Shown: positions 21,715 through 33,838, counted from the first letter of the stretch. The stretch: DNA of 64,000 bases from Cylicocyclus nassatus (GCA_958299035.1 CATQJL010000223.1:4210359-4274358); one strand, 5' to 3'. Translations and numbers: made by a program. The notes: generated by a model not told the origin, from the letters alone.

Positions 21715-22290
21715 AAGAAGAAATAGTGAGATTTAGGCTTATGTCCAATTTACTGCTCAGGGGAATTTTCATGAAAAGTACTTGAAATTTGAAGGCGCGA
21801 TTGCATCACAACATCTGAGAATTTTCGCAAAACTGCATCATCATATAGGCAAGGTAACAAATGAAGCCAGCACTTCCTAAACAACATCGAGTTTTCTAGA
21901 AAAGGCCTAATATGAAACATATTGATATTATTATTGTTTGGTAGAAAAGTGCCCCTTTCTAGGGTGATTTTGCAGCTGTTAGTCAATATCAGCGACTACG
22001 CGAGATTTCTAGGAGCGTTCTTCACCTCATATAAATGTTCACGAAATTCTATGACTTCTGCGTGGCTTGTAGAAGCTCGTAAACTCTGCAAACCAGCTTT
22101 TCGTTAAAGCATATTTACTCTCAATGATGTCAAAAGCAAAAACTTCACGTGATTGTTTATCTTCGATTACGGCGAGTGGTCGGAGGTGCTGCAAATATTT
22201 CATACTTCAAGCTGTACAAAAAATCTGAGAATCAAAGAAGCAATGGTGGTTGAATCAATCAAGTGGATCTATAATAGTGTTTAGTTTGAG
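21715..22290 (+). repeat. Diverged direct repeat, copy 3' of the right Ly6 gene
   Basis: Partner of 17,340-18,000. The left arm has lost most of its own copy (junction near 12,600). Confidence 0.8.
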
Positions 22291-22510
22291 GCAGTGGCTC
22301 AACAATCTTCTACAATTTTTGTTGCTTACTCGGGGTAAATCGACGCTAACCCCGAAAATCGACTTACCTAGTAGCTCGATCGGGTCAAGAGTTGAAAGGC
22401 TCGAGAAGTGGCTCGAGAAATCTGAGGGGGAAAAAGCATCGTACGCACTGTATTATCTTTTGTTTTCACAAAATTGATTTGCTGTTATCTGTTTATCAAG
22501 ATTCTAAATA

Positions 22511-22668
22511 TTAGATTTTCCCAAAGTTCTTGCGCCGCGTTTTTAATAAAACATAACTTCTTCGCATCACAATGGATTCCTTTGAAGAGGACCCCACATG
22601 AAAGCACGGTTCAAGCTCTTCACGGGATTTTTTGAAAATGCGGAGCAAGAACTTTTGAGACAACCTAA
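22511..22668 (-). mobile_element. Short mariner-like MITE (right arm)
   Basis: Mirror of 12,176-12,332, TA-flanked. Confidence 0.8.
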
Positions 22669-23288
22669 TATTTGCAAGAAACAAGATTCTGCATGGTTTT
22701 GTAACTCAAGTAAATCATTTACCTAAATTTTCGCAACACACTTTTTGGAAGCGCAATGGGGGGGGGGGAAGAGGATAGACGCTGCTTTGAGGGTTGTGGA
22801 GGAGAGGAATTAGGAATGGCTCTTTTACTTTCCAGCGTTGTAATGTCTGACAATGCTTGAAAGCATGCTAGTATCCCGAGTCACAAGTCTGTTAGACCAA
22901 TATTTTCACGTTTCTAATATATTCCTGCTCGTGCGCCTGCAGTAGTGGAATATATTTAGACCTTAGATTTTGGCTTCATACTTCCGCAGGTCAAATCTTC
23001 TGCAAATGATCATAGGATAACTTGTGAAGTCCATCAATCTATTAAACATAAAGGCAATAGCTTGGCTCCTAATCAAGAATTTGAGTCTGCAGGATGTCGT
23101 CGTCAGATGGAAAGAAAACTTATGATTTGTCAGTAAAACTGTCATTAAACTCCTTGCTCTAAAATTAAAATATATATTTCAACACATAAAGACTCGTTTC
23201 AAAAACTATATACAAGCAATAAAATATAAAAAACAAACTTCATGTAATTATTGGTCAATTGACAATACTAATATCAGTGATAAACTAT

Positions 23289-23358
23289 CTAACATCAACA
23301 TAAATAACATGCAATTATACTAAGCTGATTTTACAAATATGTTTACTAGCCTACCGCA
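23289..23358 (+). repeat. 70-bp direct duplication, copy 1
   Basis: Same as 24,439-24,508 (begins CTAACATCAACATAAATAAC). The left arm has one copy (near 11,425-11,495). The Helitron-like element lies between the two right-arm copies. Confidence 0.85.
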
Positions 23359-24425
23359 TCTTATATATAAAGCTGAATGTCTGTTTGTCTGTATGTATGT
23401 ATGTATGTATGTATGTGTGTGTGTACGTATGTTCCGAATAGAAAATTCCATTTCTGAACCGATCCGGACCAAACTTGGCACACATACACTTCGGGCCCCG
23501 GCGGGTGTCATAGGCTACTTTTCGTCATCGATCGATATCGATTTTATCGATTTTTATCGATTTTTTTGCAGAGTTCACCCACGGGGCTGGGAGTTGGCAC
23601 AGGGGGGTAATCGAGCATGGGGATTCCGAATACAATATTGGTTTTCAGGATTATCGATTACTTTTATCGATTTTATCGATTTTTTTGCAAAGTTTGAGCT
23701 ACGGGGCTGGGAGTTGGCACAGGGGGGTAATCGAGCATGGGGATTCCGAATACAATATTGGTTTTCAGGATTATCGAGTACTTTTATCGATTTCATCGAT
23801 TTTTTTGCAAAGTTTGAGCTACGGGGCTGGGAGTTGGCACAGGGGGGTAATCGAGCATGGGGATTCCGAATACAATATTGGTTTTCAGGATTATCGAGTA
23901 CTTTTATCGATTTTATCGATTTTTTTGCAAAGTTTGAGCTACGGGGCTGGGAGTTCGCACAGGGGGTAATCGAGCATGCTGATCATCCCCAAGGGGGGTG
24001 ATCAGCATGCTCGATTACACCCCTGTGCCAAATTCTAGCCCCCTAGCTCAAATTTTCAAAAAATCGATAAAATCGATAAAAGTAATGGGCGATCTTGAAA
24101 ACTAATATTGTATTCGTAATCTGCATGCTCGATTACCCCCTGTGCAAACTCCCAGCCCCGCAGGCCAAATTTTACAAAAAAAATCGATAAAATCAATAAA
24201 AGTAATCGATAATTCTGAAAACTAATATTGTATTCGGAATCCCCATGCTCACTTCCCCCCCTGTGCCAACTCCTAGCCCTAGGTGAACTCTGCAAAAAAA
24301 TCGATAAAAATCGGTAAAATCGACATCGATCGATAACGAAAAGTGGACTGTGACACCCGCCGGGGCCCGAAGTGTATGTGTGCCAAGTTTGGTCCGGATA
24401 CGGCGGAGCCGGGTAAGCCAGCTAG
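23359..24425 (+). mobile_element. Complete non-autonomous Helitron-like element, right arm only
   Basis: Starts TCTTATATATAAAGC after an A and ends GCCGGGTAAGCCAGCTAG before a T: Helitron rules of 5' TC, 3' CTAG and insertion between A and T without target duplication. A short GGCTCCGCC-type GC hairpin sits before the 3' end. The inside has a (TGTA/CTGT)n tract, four tandem ATCGAT-rich units of 120 bp, then an inverted set of related units. No Rep/helicase frame. Confidence 0.8.
23583..23964 (+). repeat. 120-bp tandem array inside the Helitron-like element
   Basis: Units begin GGGGCTGGGAGTTGGCACAG and end near TTTGAGCTAC at exact 120-bp spacing. The long open frame across them is a by-product of a unit length divisible by three. 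Confidence 0.9.
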
Positions 24426-24438
24426 TAACATAATAAAT

Positions 24439-24508
24439 CTAACATCAACATAAATAACATGCAATTATATTAAGCTGATTTTACAAATATGTTTACTAGC
24501 CTACCACA
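24439..24508 (+). repeat. 70-bp direct duplication, copy 2
   Basis: See 23,289-23,358. Two base differences from it. Confidence 0.85.
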
Positions 24509-24669
24509 TAATATAATAGAAAACAATCTCAAAGAACTTCTTAAATTACGCTTCGAAAATGCAAACAAGAAATATTTAACATATAATGGTTTCAAGAGAG
24601 TATATTACACCGATAATATAAACCAAAATCTAGCAATAGAAATTACACTATCTCAGATTTATTATATTA

Positions 24670-25060
24670 CTAGCTGCTGTCCCCGGTTCCGCCCGGGCAG
24701 AGGGTCCAAAATAAACCGTCTGCTTCAAGATGTTTGCTTACCATTCCTCCACTTCCTTCAAATCATATTTTCTCTTCTTCTCCTGCTTCAGCTCCAAATC
24801 AGTTCCAGCACACGCGTAGTATCCGTGGTGAATTTTTGCTTCTTGACCGGCTCCCTCGTGACATCGCATCCTCCTCACCGCAAAATGTAAATGATCTTAA
24901 CCGTCCCTTACTACTTAACTTGGAGAAACGAATGTTATAGCTTTCATTTTCCTAGATGTTAGTAAACAAATCAATAAATCGATAGAAGGGCCCAGCGAAA
25001 AGTTGCGAAAAGTAGCCTATGCCCAGCGAAAAGTTGCGAAAAGTAGCCTATCTTCTGCGC
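24670..25060 (-). mobile_element. Second Helitron-like fragment (right arm)
   Basis: Begins CTAGCTGCTGTCCCCGGTTC after a TTA, an inverted CTAG end. A 30-bp block (CCCAGCGAAAAGTTGCGAAA...) is tandemly doubled near 25,000-25,055 here but single in the left arm. The inner boundary is uncertain. Confidence 0.5.
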
Positions 25061-25410
25061 TGTGTCTCATTTATATGGGAACAAAAATCAGCCTCTTCGG
25101 TTCACATACAAAGGAGTCTATAAGCCACAAACATCCTAACAAACAAAGGTACACTGTTTGAGTTTTATACATATATAGATATTGATTATATTCTTGATAA
25201 CAGTTTTTGCAGATTTAGCGCATACATTTTTAAACAAAAAAGTACCACAGGTTGGTAATTTTAGTCCACTGTTAGCAGATCTAACACTATCTTGGTATGA
25301 ATATGAATACTCAATTAATAAGCTAAATTACAAAACCCAATTTTTTGCATTTTGTTATATGGATGATTTATTGATCGTACACAATAGCACTGAACCTATA
25401 ATTCATAATA

Positions 25411-26292
25411 TTAGGTTGTCCCAAAAGTTTTGCCGGTTTCTTTCATCGCTCACAAAAACTCACAGAACACCAACCCATAAGCGGCTCAAGGAGCATTTGA
25501 TTCAGTTTTTATCCTCTTTCTTACAGTTATACTTGCTCTCCGATTTACCCTGTCTTTGCAATGTTATCGCCCTGGCTTTTCGAGTAGCTTTACAGTAACG
25601 CCAAATCTTTCCTGAATTTTGAAATTTTTTATTCTGATGCTCTCAAAAAACGCTTGTAACTGTTATGTAGAGCAAACCTTTGGCTACACTGTATCTTTTT
25701 TAAATTACATTAACCGCGTTTACCAAGTCCATTATAATTATTTATTTAATAAAAACCGCGGCCTTTTGGTTGAGTTCAACACGTAAAAGTACCAAAAATA
25801 CCAAAAAGCTGCTTTTTCGAAGCGAATCAAAGTCGGTTATGTTGCATTAATGATGTTTAGTAAGAATCATGTTTCAATATGCAGAAAATTTGAAAGCTTT
25901 TATGTATTTTATGCAGCTGCGTGTTTCATGACTTTGCCAAAGATCGAGACCTCCAGTGAAATAATTTTTTGAAGCTGAAGTCAGCAGATTAGGAGAATCT
26001 AAAAAAAACATCTTGTAGTCCGAGAGTTGCTCTATTTGACCCATAGTTAATCCTTCTCGAAACTATGTAATAAAATTTTTAAAAATTAGCCTAACTTTGA
26101 GCAGGTAAAATTGACAGGTGGAGAATTTTGGCAATTATCAAAAAAAGCACACAAGATTATGGTATGAAAATGTACCCATAGGAAAGAGAAGGAGAAGCTG
26201 CATCGAATGCATGTTGAAACTCACTCAGGCTTTTATTGTGCGCGGTATTACAGTGGTTTGAAAAAACCGACAAAACTTTCGGGACAACCTAA
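25411..26292 (-). mobile_element. Mariner-like MITE (right arm)
   Basis: Mirror of 9,657-10,551: 882 bp, TA-flanked, TTAGGTTGTCCCAAAAGTTT terminus. Confidence 0.9.
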
Positions 26293-26364
26293 TAATATCA
26301 AGAACGTATATGATAACAAACTAATTTTAGAAACTACTCATATAAATTGTTTACATTGTAATTA

Positions 26365-26886
26365 TCGTGCTTTCACCCCATTGTAGCGGGCACGCAGCCT
26401 CAGACGCTCTCCCGCGAAGCGGTTTTGACCGCGGCGCAGGGTCGATACGGCTGATCAGTTGTCCATCCTTCCGCTGCCGCAGGGATCAGTTAGTTTTTGA
26501 TGATTTCTTTATTTTTTTGCTTGCAGGTTGCAACAAAAGGATGGAAGGTAAGTCGAGAAAGTCTGTTAAGTTCATTTATAAGTGAGTTGTTTGCTGAAAA
26601 AGCTGACTATCCAATCTAAGCGCGATGTCAGCCAGTTTTTTTCAAATTTGCGTCCATGTAATCAAGATTTCACTTATAAATAAACTTAAAGACTTTCTCG
26701 ACTTACCTTTCCTTTTGTTGCAACCTGCAAGCAAAAAGATACAGAAATTATCAAAAACTCGCCAATTCTTATGGCAGCGCACGGATGAACAGCTGATCAG
26801 CCGTATCGACCCTGCGCCGCGGTCAAAACCGCTTCGCGGGAGAGCGTCTGAGGCTGCGTGCCCGCTACAACGGGGTGAAAGGACGA
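26365..26886. mobile_element. 522-bp foldback transposon, right arm only
   Basis: Inverted ends TCGTGCTTTCACC and GGTGAAAGGACGA with arms over 200 bp (GGGCACGCAGCCTCAGACGC... returns inverted), flanked by a TA duplication. The left arm has the clean empty site. No transposase. Confidence 0.9.
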
Positions 26887-27351
26887 TACTTGGACTTGAA
26901 TATTACAATTGTTAATAACAGAATTATGACTAAACTATATAACAAAACTGATAGTTTTCATTTTTAAGTTAAAAGATTTATACACATTACTTCTGGTGTA
27001 TCCAACCACATCAAAAACGCAATTGTTTACACAGAAACACTAAGAATTGCGCGTATTTGCACTCATCTCGACGATTTTATCAAAAAATTCTACAATTGAA
27101 AAACTTACTCATTTCTAATGGATACAATCAAAACATGATTTATTTCAAATATTTTGAAATGCTTACATAGAAATATTAGGTGGGTGCAAAAGTTCTTGCG
27201 CCGGATGTTCAAAAAATCATAACTTCTTTTCTTCTCGACGATTTTCCTCAAAATTATTTTTGTATGAAAGAGGAAACCTTTTTTATAGCGGTACCCTTGC
27301 CATGAATTAGCGTTGGTAAGTTCGAGAGCTAAAGGCAATTGAATGAAATTA

Positions 27352-27925
27352 GTCAAGATCGACATTTCTCAAGCTGGATCACGAAAATTTCTGGAAGTAT
27401 TTTTATTCGTCAGAGAAAATTTCGCACATTACAGTGGTACCTTTTTCATGAATTAAAACGAAGTGGATCGAGAGTTAGAAGCAAATAAAAGGAATTTCTT
27501 CACTTTTGCAATTTTTGAGCATACTCAAAATAGCTTGAAAACGTTCACAGAATAAACATGGGTTTTGTGACCTTCCCTTTCTAAATGAACGAAAAACGTG
27601 CCAATCGGAAGCAATTTTTAATTTCGTGTGCGTTTTTCACGAAAATGAAAATTGCTCCCGATTGGCACGATTTTCGCTCAGCTAGAAAAGGAAGGTTACA
27701 AAACCCATGCTTATGACTTTTTCGCCTTTTCTGTGACGTTTTCAAGCTTTTTTGAGCATGCTCAAAAATTGCAAAAGTGAAGAATTTCTCTTTATTTGCT
27801 TCTAACTCTCGATCTACTTCGTTTTAATTCATAAAAAAGGTACCACTGTAATGCGCAAAATTTTCTCTATCAAATAAAATACTTCCAAAATTTTTCGTGA
27901 TCCACCTTGAAAAATGTCGATCTTG
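27352..27925. repeat. Large foldback repeat (right arm)
   Basis: Mirror of 8,548-9,121. On its low-coordinate side the single mariner-like terminus (TTAGGTGGGTGCAAAAGTTC) is at about 27,176. Confidence 0.8.
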
Positions 27926-27946
27926 ACACCAAACTTGGCACACATA

Positions 27947-28129
27947 CAATACCGCTCATAATTCGTCAAAAAAGTCGCCGGAGTGCGGCGGAGTGTGGCG
28001 GAGTGCGGCGCACTTCACCACACTCCGCCGCACTCCGGCGCACTGCGCCACACTTCACCACACTCCGCCGCACTCCGGCGCACTCCGCCGCAGTCCGGCG
28101 ACTTTTTTGACGAATTATGAGCGGTATTG
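27947..28129. mobile_element. Palindromic Tc1/mariner-type MITE, copy A
   Basis: TA-flanked CAATACCGCTCATAATTCGT terminus and its inverse, with an interior of alternating CACTCCGCCGCACTCCGGCG blocks. Nearly identical to copy B. Confidence 0.88.
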
Positions 28130-30053
28130 TATGTAGAGCAGTCTGTTATGGAATTTTCGGAATTTTGCGATATTCAGGGAAATTTTGCACATTCTGTAAG
28201 CGGTATTGTACTCGACGTGCTAACAACATTTCTTATATTGTTTTGCTGCTGGTGGCACATTGTAGGATAGAATATCTGCCAAATTACACGACCTTCGAAT
28301 TTGAAAGACAATTCATGAGAATTCGATTTTGTAACATCATAATCTGACGAACAATTCAAATAAAGATCTGTGCTAAGCATGGTCCGATAGAGGTGTTCAC
28401 AAAGTTCTCAACTCACAAAAATTTGCAGACAATTTCCGCAACAGGAAGGGGAAAAGTGCAGGCGAAGTTGCGATCTTGGTTGGTCCAGCTACTTCTATCT
28501 CACTTTAGCTTTACTGTAAGACTCTCTAGTGCAAAATAAATAGGATTTTCGTAAAGATCGGGTCCAAAATCACTATGAGTGAAGTTTACAGTCAATCCGA
28601 GAACTTCAATATTTTAACCAAATCTTACGCCGAGGCCAAGAGTGAGGAGCGAGAGGCCAAGAGCGCGCTATATCAGTGTGTATTGCTTCTAAGAAGCTGG
28701 AAAAAATATGGTGTGTATAGGTATAAGAGAGGTGTCTAACATGATTTTTGGGGGAATTACGGAGCAACTTTGGGAGAGCCGATTTTACGGCCTGAGCATG
28801 CATGTTGGGGGGCTAATAACTCTGCGAATATTACAGCTACGGGGCTGGGGTTTGTTTTATTCGACAGATCTCTGAAAATATGATTTTTAGAGAGAAGGTC
28901 GTAGAATAACAAATTTCCATTAAAAGTGCCTAATTGACAGCCGAACTTGGGAAATCTGTCAATAAGGGCGATTTCGGCGCCTTATATCTCTAAGAGTTGC
29001 AGGGCTGAGGTAATCTCATGTGGCCATTGACATGTAGTTTTGGTAGCTCTATTTTTCTAGGGGTGGCTCGTGCTCACAGCTCCAGCGTAAGAGGCGCTAT
29101 ATAAGGCGATAGTGCATATTTTGAATTTTATCTCCGCGGAGAGTAGGGATGACGAGCTGGGATAGCCATTCTTCAGTTTGTATTCGAGGGGGACACCACA
29201 TATAATTCGGAGAAAATGTAGAGGCTCCGGCTGTGGGAGCCTATCTATAAACCTTCCCGGACTTGAAAAAAAAAACTTAGACACGCGATTTTTCCTCTTT
29301 CCCCCCCCCCCCTTCTCTCTCCCCCCTTATTTTTCCCCCTCTCTTTATTACCGCTTCGTGTACAGTTTTCCCGCGGCCATCTGGACCTGGTTAGGGGCTG
29401 AAAACGGCTAAAAAAGGGGGTAAATCGGGCTAGAAAAACGCGATTTTCGCTTATTTTTTCTTAATTTTTCTTATTTTCTTCAATTTCGATCGTGACGTGG
29501 GGTATAAAGTGGGCGGAGCTTGCTTGGAAAAGTTTCAGCTGTATAAAAGCACTGGAAATGAGCTTATTATGGAGTTTTTCGAATTTTTCGCTTAGTTTTT
29601 CAATAATTTTACCGATTTCCGAAATTTCGAAACCTCCAGAATATCGATTTTATCGATTTGTGCCGATTTTTGGGGTTTTGCAACCTTCAAAATATCGATT
29701 TTATCAATTTTGCCGATTTTTGGGATATCGATTTTTGTCAATTTTCGGGATTTCGCAACCTTCAAAATGTCGATTTTATCGATTTTTGACAATTTTCGGG
29801 ATTTTGCAACCTCCAAAATATCGATTTTCGCCAATTTTCGGGATTTTGCAACCTCCAAAATATCGATTTTCGCCACTTTTCGGGATTTTGCAACCTCCAG
29901 AATGTCGATTTTATCGATTTTTGAGGTTTGATAGTTCTCTAAGCTCAAAATATCGATTTTATCGCTGTTTAGCTGTGAACTGTAAGCCCCGCCCACTTTT
30001 TGATGTTATTATACACCTAATATATGTATATTTCCTTCCACTCACTTCATATA
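28130..30053. other. Cargo between the two MITEs
   Basis: No recognisable gene. Contains a third partial terminus (GCGGTATTGTA near 28,202), a C-rich tract near 29,300, and a 29,600-29,960 array of units like GATTTTGCAACCTCCAAAAT followed by ATCGATTTT. Its minus-strand frame gives repetitive Lys/Ile/Asp-rich peptide and is not credible as a gene. Confidence 0.6.
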
Positions 30054-30236
30054 CAATACCGCTCATAATTCGTCAAAAAAGTCGCCGGAGTGCGGCGGAG
30101 TGTGGCGGAGTGCGGCCCACTTCACCACACTCCGCCGCACTCCGGCGCACTGCGCCACACTTCACCACACTCCGCCGCACTCCGGCGCACTCCGCCGCAG
30201 TCCGGCGACTTTTTTGACGAATTATGAGCGGTATTG
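30054..30236. mobile_element. Palindromic Tc1/mariner-type MITE, copy B
   Basis: Same length and sequence as copy A apart from a base or two. Confidence 0.88.
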
Positions 30237-30777
30237 TACACTTCGAGCCCCGGCGGGTGTCATAGGCTACTTTCCGTCATCGATCTATATCGATTTTATC
30301 AATTTTTATCGATTTTTTTGCAGAGTTCACCTAGGGGGCTGGGAGTTTTCATAGGGGGGGGGGGGTAGCCCCCTAAGCAAAGTTTCAGCGCAATCCATGA
30401 TTTTAGCTTCTTAAGTGTACCCACCGTAATCCCAGAAAATGGGACTATCGCGCGAACTTACTAATATTCGTCATCAGCTGGTCGAATAACTTTCATATAC
30501 CGAGTTTGAGCAATATCCATCACAAAAACATTTGGGGCCCGGATAGCCGAATAAGGCTATCAGCACTATCCTTACTTTTATCAATTTTATTGATTTTTTG
30601 CGAAGTTTGAGCTACAGGGCTGGGGGTTGGTGAGGAAGTAGGTGAGCATACTGATTACTAACACAACGGAGTAGGGAATTGCATGTAGAAATGGGCACAG
30701 AGAAAGGTTGCACAGGGATAGGAATGGAACCTTTATAGTCATCGATAGAGCTGGGCGCAGCCGGGTAATCCAGCTAG
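30237..30777 (+). mobile_element. Helitron-like fragment (right arm)
   Basis: Mirror of 7,986-8,547. Ends CCGGGTAATCCAGCTAG-T at 30,777. Confidence 0.65.
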
Positions 30778-30847
30778 TATAAGATAATCATATGTGCACC
30801 TAACGCATTTATTTTGAAATGGAAATTGAAAACTAAAAGAAGGCCAA

Positions 30848-31985
30848 ATCGGAAATGTCGCCTTCGGGCTTTTATGACAAGTTTGTACAATGCGTACAAT
30901 AAGGCCAGCGCCGCATAGTGCGTCACACATCTACGCGCGAGCGTTAAGGTAGACGCAGCGTGCAGGGACCATGCTGCGCACAATATCGCGGACCTTGTTT
31001 TTATTATTGTATCTTGTATTTTTTCCTTTTTGTAGCGGCGTATTCCCATTTCCCTTGCTTCTACGCTCATATGCGATTTGTCTTGATACCGGATATGATT
31101 TTTTTGCAGCTAAAGAAGGAGACATCAAATCCTTGAGCGTTTTTCTCATGACATCTTCCATTTCATCCAGGCCTTCTACAAATGGCTGATTCCGGATGTC
31201 ATGATTCATTATATCGACTCTGTTTCAGCGGGCATAATCGTATATCGTCTAAGTTTGAGTGAAAAATGCGTTGGCGCTGTTTACTCAAAATGTTCTTCCA
31301 ACCTATACGACATAATTACACCTCACATCACCTTTAGCTGTAAAGGGGAAGAGCACCAGCCGTTGTCAGAATTCTCCAATGAAATGATTTAGATTACATC
31401 TTTTTTTATATCTCATGTTCGGTCATTTGCTACGTATTGTGGCCGAACCGACCTATACATTAATCATCCCGCAGTAAAGCGGGCGGGTTCGGGGGTCAAC
31501 GGGGTGTTCGGCCATTCGCTACGTATTGTGGCCGAACCGACCTACACATATCATCGCGCAGTAAAGCGGGCGGGTTCGGGGGTCAACGGGGCTCTTCTGT
31601 TGTAAGCTTCGTCAGTGTCACAATAAACGTTGATAGCGACGTGTCGTGTTTGCTCCCAGAGTCAAAGTTGCCCTATAGTGGCACACCTCAAACCTCCATT
31701 TTGTCTTCCACTTCGCGCAATGATACTTTGAGAGATCTCAGGAGAGCACCGAAGTAGTGTTTTAGACAGGAAAAGCTCAGAAATTTGGAAGCAAAACAGA
31801 GAAAAAGCTAAGGAAGAAGAAGAAAGCGTAGATAATTCTAGGACCACGCCGCTTTGCGCGGCATGGTCTCTACACGCTGCAGCCGACGGTAGCGCTCGCG
31901 CGCAGGTGTGTAACTGCACTACGCGGCGCTGGCCCCGTCAAACGCATTGTATATCCCTGGCAATCAGCGCCCGAAGAAGACCCAA
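30848..31985 (-). mobile_element. Unclassified element with inverted ends (right arm)
   Basis: Mirror of 6,778-7,915 with the same tandem duplication (about 31,416-31,591). Confidence 0.5.
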
Positions 31986-33038
31986 ACAGGGCCCGGCACG
32001 AGGTTGGCAAATGACAGCTGGAAATCGTTTCGAGTAAAAAAGCAAAGGGGATATCGTTCTTGCGAGGTCCGGGGCGAAGCCCCGAAAAAAATTTGGTAGT
32101 TCATGCTCTCTGCTTATCTCAACCATGTTATGTGCCTCAACAGGCGAACACTGGAGTTCATACATCAAACCGCGTCGTACCTAATTGCCGCACGCGCGAC
32201 GTCGCTCAAACGATGCTACTTGAAACATCATACATGAATAGCTCTCAATGTATGCATAACTATATGGCACGAAATTTTGTAAGCGAACGAAGAGAGGCTA
32301 ATGGAGACAAAATATGAATTACGAAAAAATTATGTGAATGGAAGGTGTAATAAGCACTTTTTCCAAAAATTTTGGAAAAAGTGGCCAGTGAAGATGTGAA
32401 TTCAAATGACTCGTCTGCAAGGCACAGATGACAATATGGTATGAAACTCTTAGTATGTACGTGCACAGGGCCTGTAGGGCTTAACTGAGAAGCTCCAGTG
32501 TGAAATTATGTGACTGAATTTTGTGGCGAACAATTTTCTGAAAATTTCCCGCTACCGAAAAATGGCTCGTTCGCAACGCGTAGATGAAGAAATCGCGCGG
32601 GATTTGGCGTGCATATGCGCAATAGGACTAAGGAACAAAGTATGAAAAAATGAAAAACTTAGGTGAATGAAGAGTGTAATACAGTAAAACTGGTATAAAT
32701 ACCTGTAATACCTGTACCTTGTAATACCTGTAATCCAGTACCTCAACTTTGATGAGGCACTGCGCTTGAACGTCGACAGATTATTAAGGTTGGAAGGAAA
32801 AAAATGTCGTCTTTCATGCCAGAACAACAAAACGAAGACTTATAAATGTGTGTGAGGGGCGCTATTCGATAGGGCAAGGCAAGCTTTGAAAAGAACTTTG
32901 AGCATCTTCGTCCGCCGTGATGTGCAGCATGTTAAGGCTGTAGATGAATTGCTGTTGCAACGACTCAGACACCAGACCCAGCAGGTGGGACGAAGCTCTG
33001 GGTCCGTCAGTTGGTCGGTGGCCTTCCTCCTCGATGGG
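31986..33038. other. Non-coding arm sequence
   Basis: Mirror of about 5,733-6,777. It includes the dispersed repeat near 32,750-32,890. No gene seen. Confidence 0.5.
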
Positions 33039-33838
33039 TCAGTCACATGTGAGCTCCTCCAGTCGTATCTTCACTCGAAGGAGGCGGTGATTGGAGCCAC
33101 TGCAGAAGGATGGAACTACTGAGACATCGAGCAAACTCCACCTTCGGTTGGTTAAAATATGGTCAATCTCCGCGTGAGTCGTTACGTTGGGCGATTCCCA
33201 TGTCCACCGGCGATGTTCTTTTTTCATGAAGATGGAATTTCCATGGAAGAGTCGTGCGGCGAAGAGAAGCCCAACGAAACGGTTGCCGTTTTCGTTTTTG
33301 AGCCCATATTCAAACTTCCCGATCCTATATTCCTTTTTCAGTGACATCCCGATTTTCGCGTTGAAGTCGCCCACAACGAACTTGTAGAAGGACTTCCCGT
33401 TGCGGACGACCTCCTCCACATCTTCGTAAAAAGCATCTAGTTCTGAGTCGTCAGCTGCTGATGTTGGAGAATAGCAGTTGATGATGCTGATGGTCTTCTG
33501 ACGTGGAGGTCGTAGCCTTAGGATGGCGAGTCGAGGGATAGGATCTCATGCGAATCGACAAGATGGACGATAGATGGGTGGACGACAAAGCCAACGCCTC
33601 CAGTTTCTTGATGGGACCTTCTCACCACGAATGATGAGCGTCCAATTATCCATCGTCGCACCTCCTTCTTCTCGGACTTCGTTTCCTGCAGAGCGATGAT
33701 ATGGTACTTGATATGCTTTGCAGCGTCGAGAAGAGCGTGGAGGTCAGCGTTTGTGGAGACTGTCCTGGCTTTGTAGATGCAGAGCATGAGGCAGTCTCCA
33801 TGGCGTTCGTCCGGGCAGACGTGTCGTTTCTGTCCCAT
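33039..33838 (-). pseudogene. RTE LINE apurinic-type endonuclease (right arm)
   Basis: Mirror of 4,933-5,732 with the same frameshift (frames 33,838-33,518 and 33,419-33,039) and the same SDH to SNH change, so both defects predate the duplication. Differences are few, for example NENGNRF for NETGNRF. Upstream RTE-type sequence extends to about 34,240. Confidence 0.88.

Larger units (their letters stand above)
24489..26975 (+). pseudogene. YMDD-type reverse transcriptase remnant (right arm), broken by three insertions
   Basis: Right-arm counterpart of 9,490-11,470. Segments: MFTSLPHNIIENNLKELLKL (from 24,489) through NLAIEITLSQI; VPQVGNFSPLLADLTLSWYE and FCYMDDLLIVHNSTEPIIHN (25,240-25,410); and after the MITE the CNYLDLNITIV region (split, 26,293-26,364 and 26,887-26,975). 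Insertions: Helitron-like 24,670-25,060, MITE 25,411-26,292 and right-only foldback 26,365-26,886. The catalytic YMDD is intact, but the gene is dead. Confidence 0.68.
27947..30236 (+). mobile_element. 2.29-kb composite segment bounded by two palindromic MITEs
   Basis: Two near-identical 183-bp palindromic elements (27,947-28,129 and 30,054-30,236) bound 1.9 kb of otherwise absent sequence. Outer ends are CAATACCGCTC and inverted GAGCGGTATTG with TA on both sides. The left arm carries the single TA empty site (8,527-8,528) within the Helitron remnant. This fits one insertion event of the whole unit into the right arm after duplication. A transposase is not visible. Confidence 0.75.

Noticed and set aside
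23339..24001. 220-codon open frame with repeating FRIQYWFSGLS peptides
   Set aside because: It is the translation of 120-bp tandem Helitron-like units. The unit length is a multiple of three, so any frame stays open.
29592..29996. 134-codon minus frame rich in SKIDKIDILEVAKSRK-type peptide
   Set aside because: Low-complexity product of the ATCGATTTT tandem array in the MITE cargo, with no independent coding signal.
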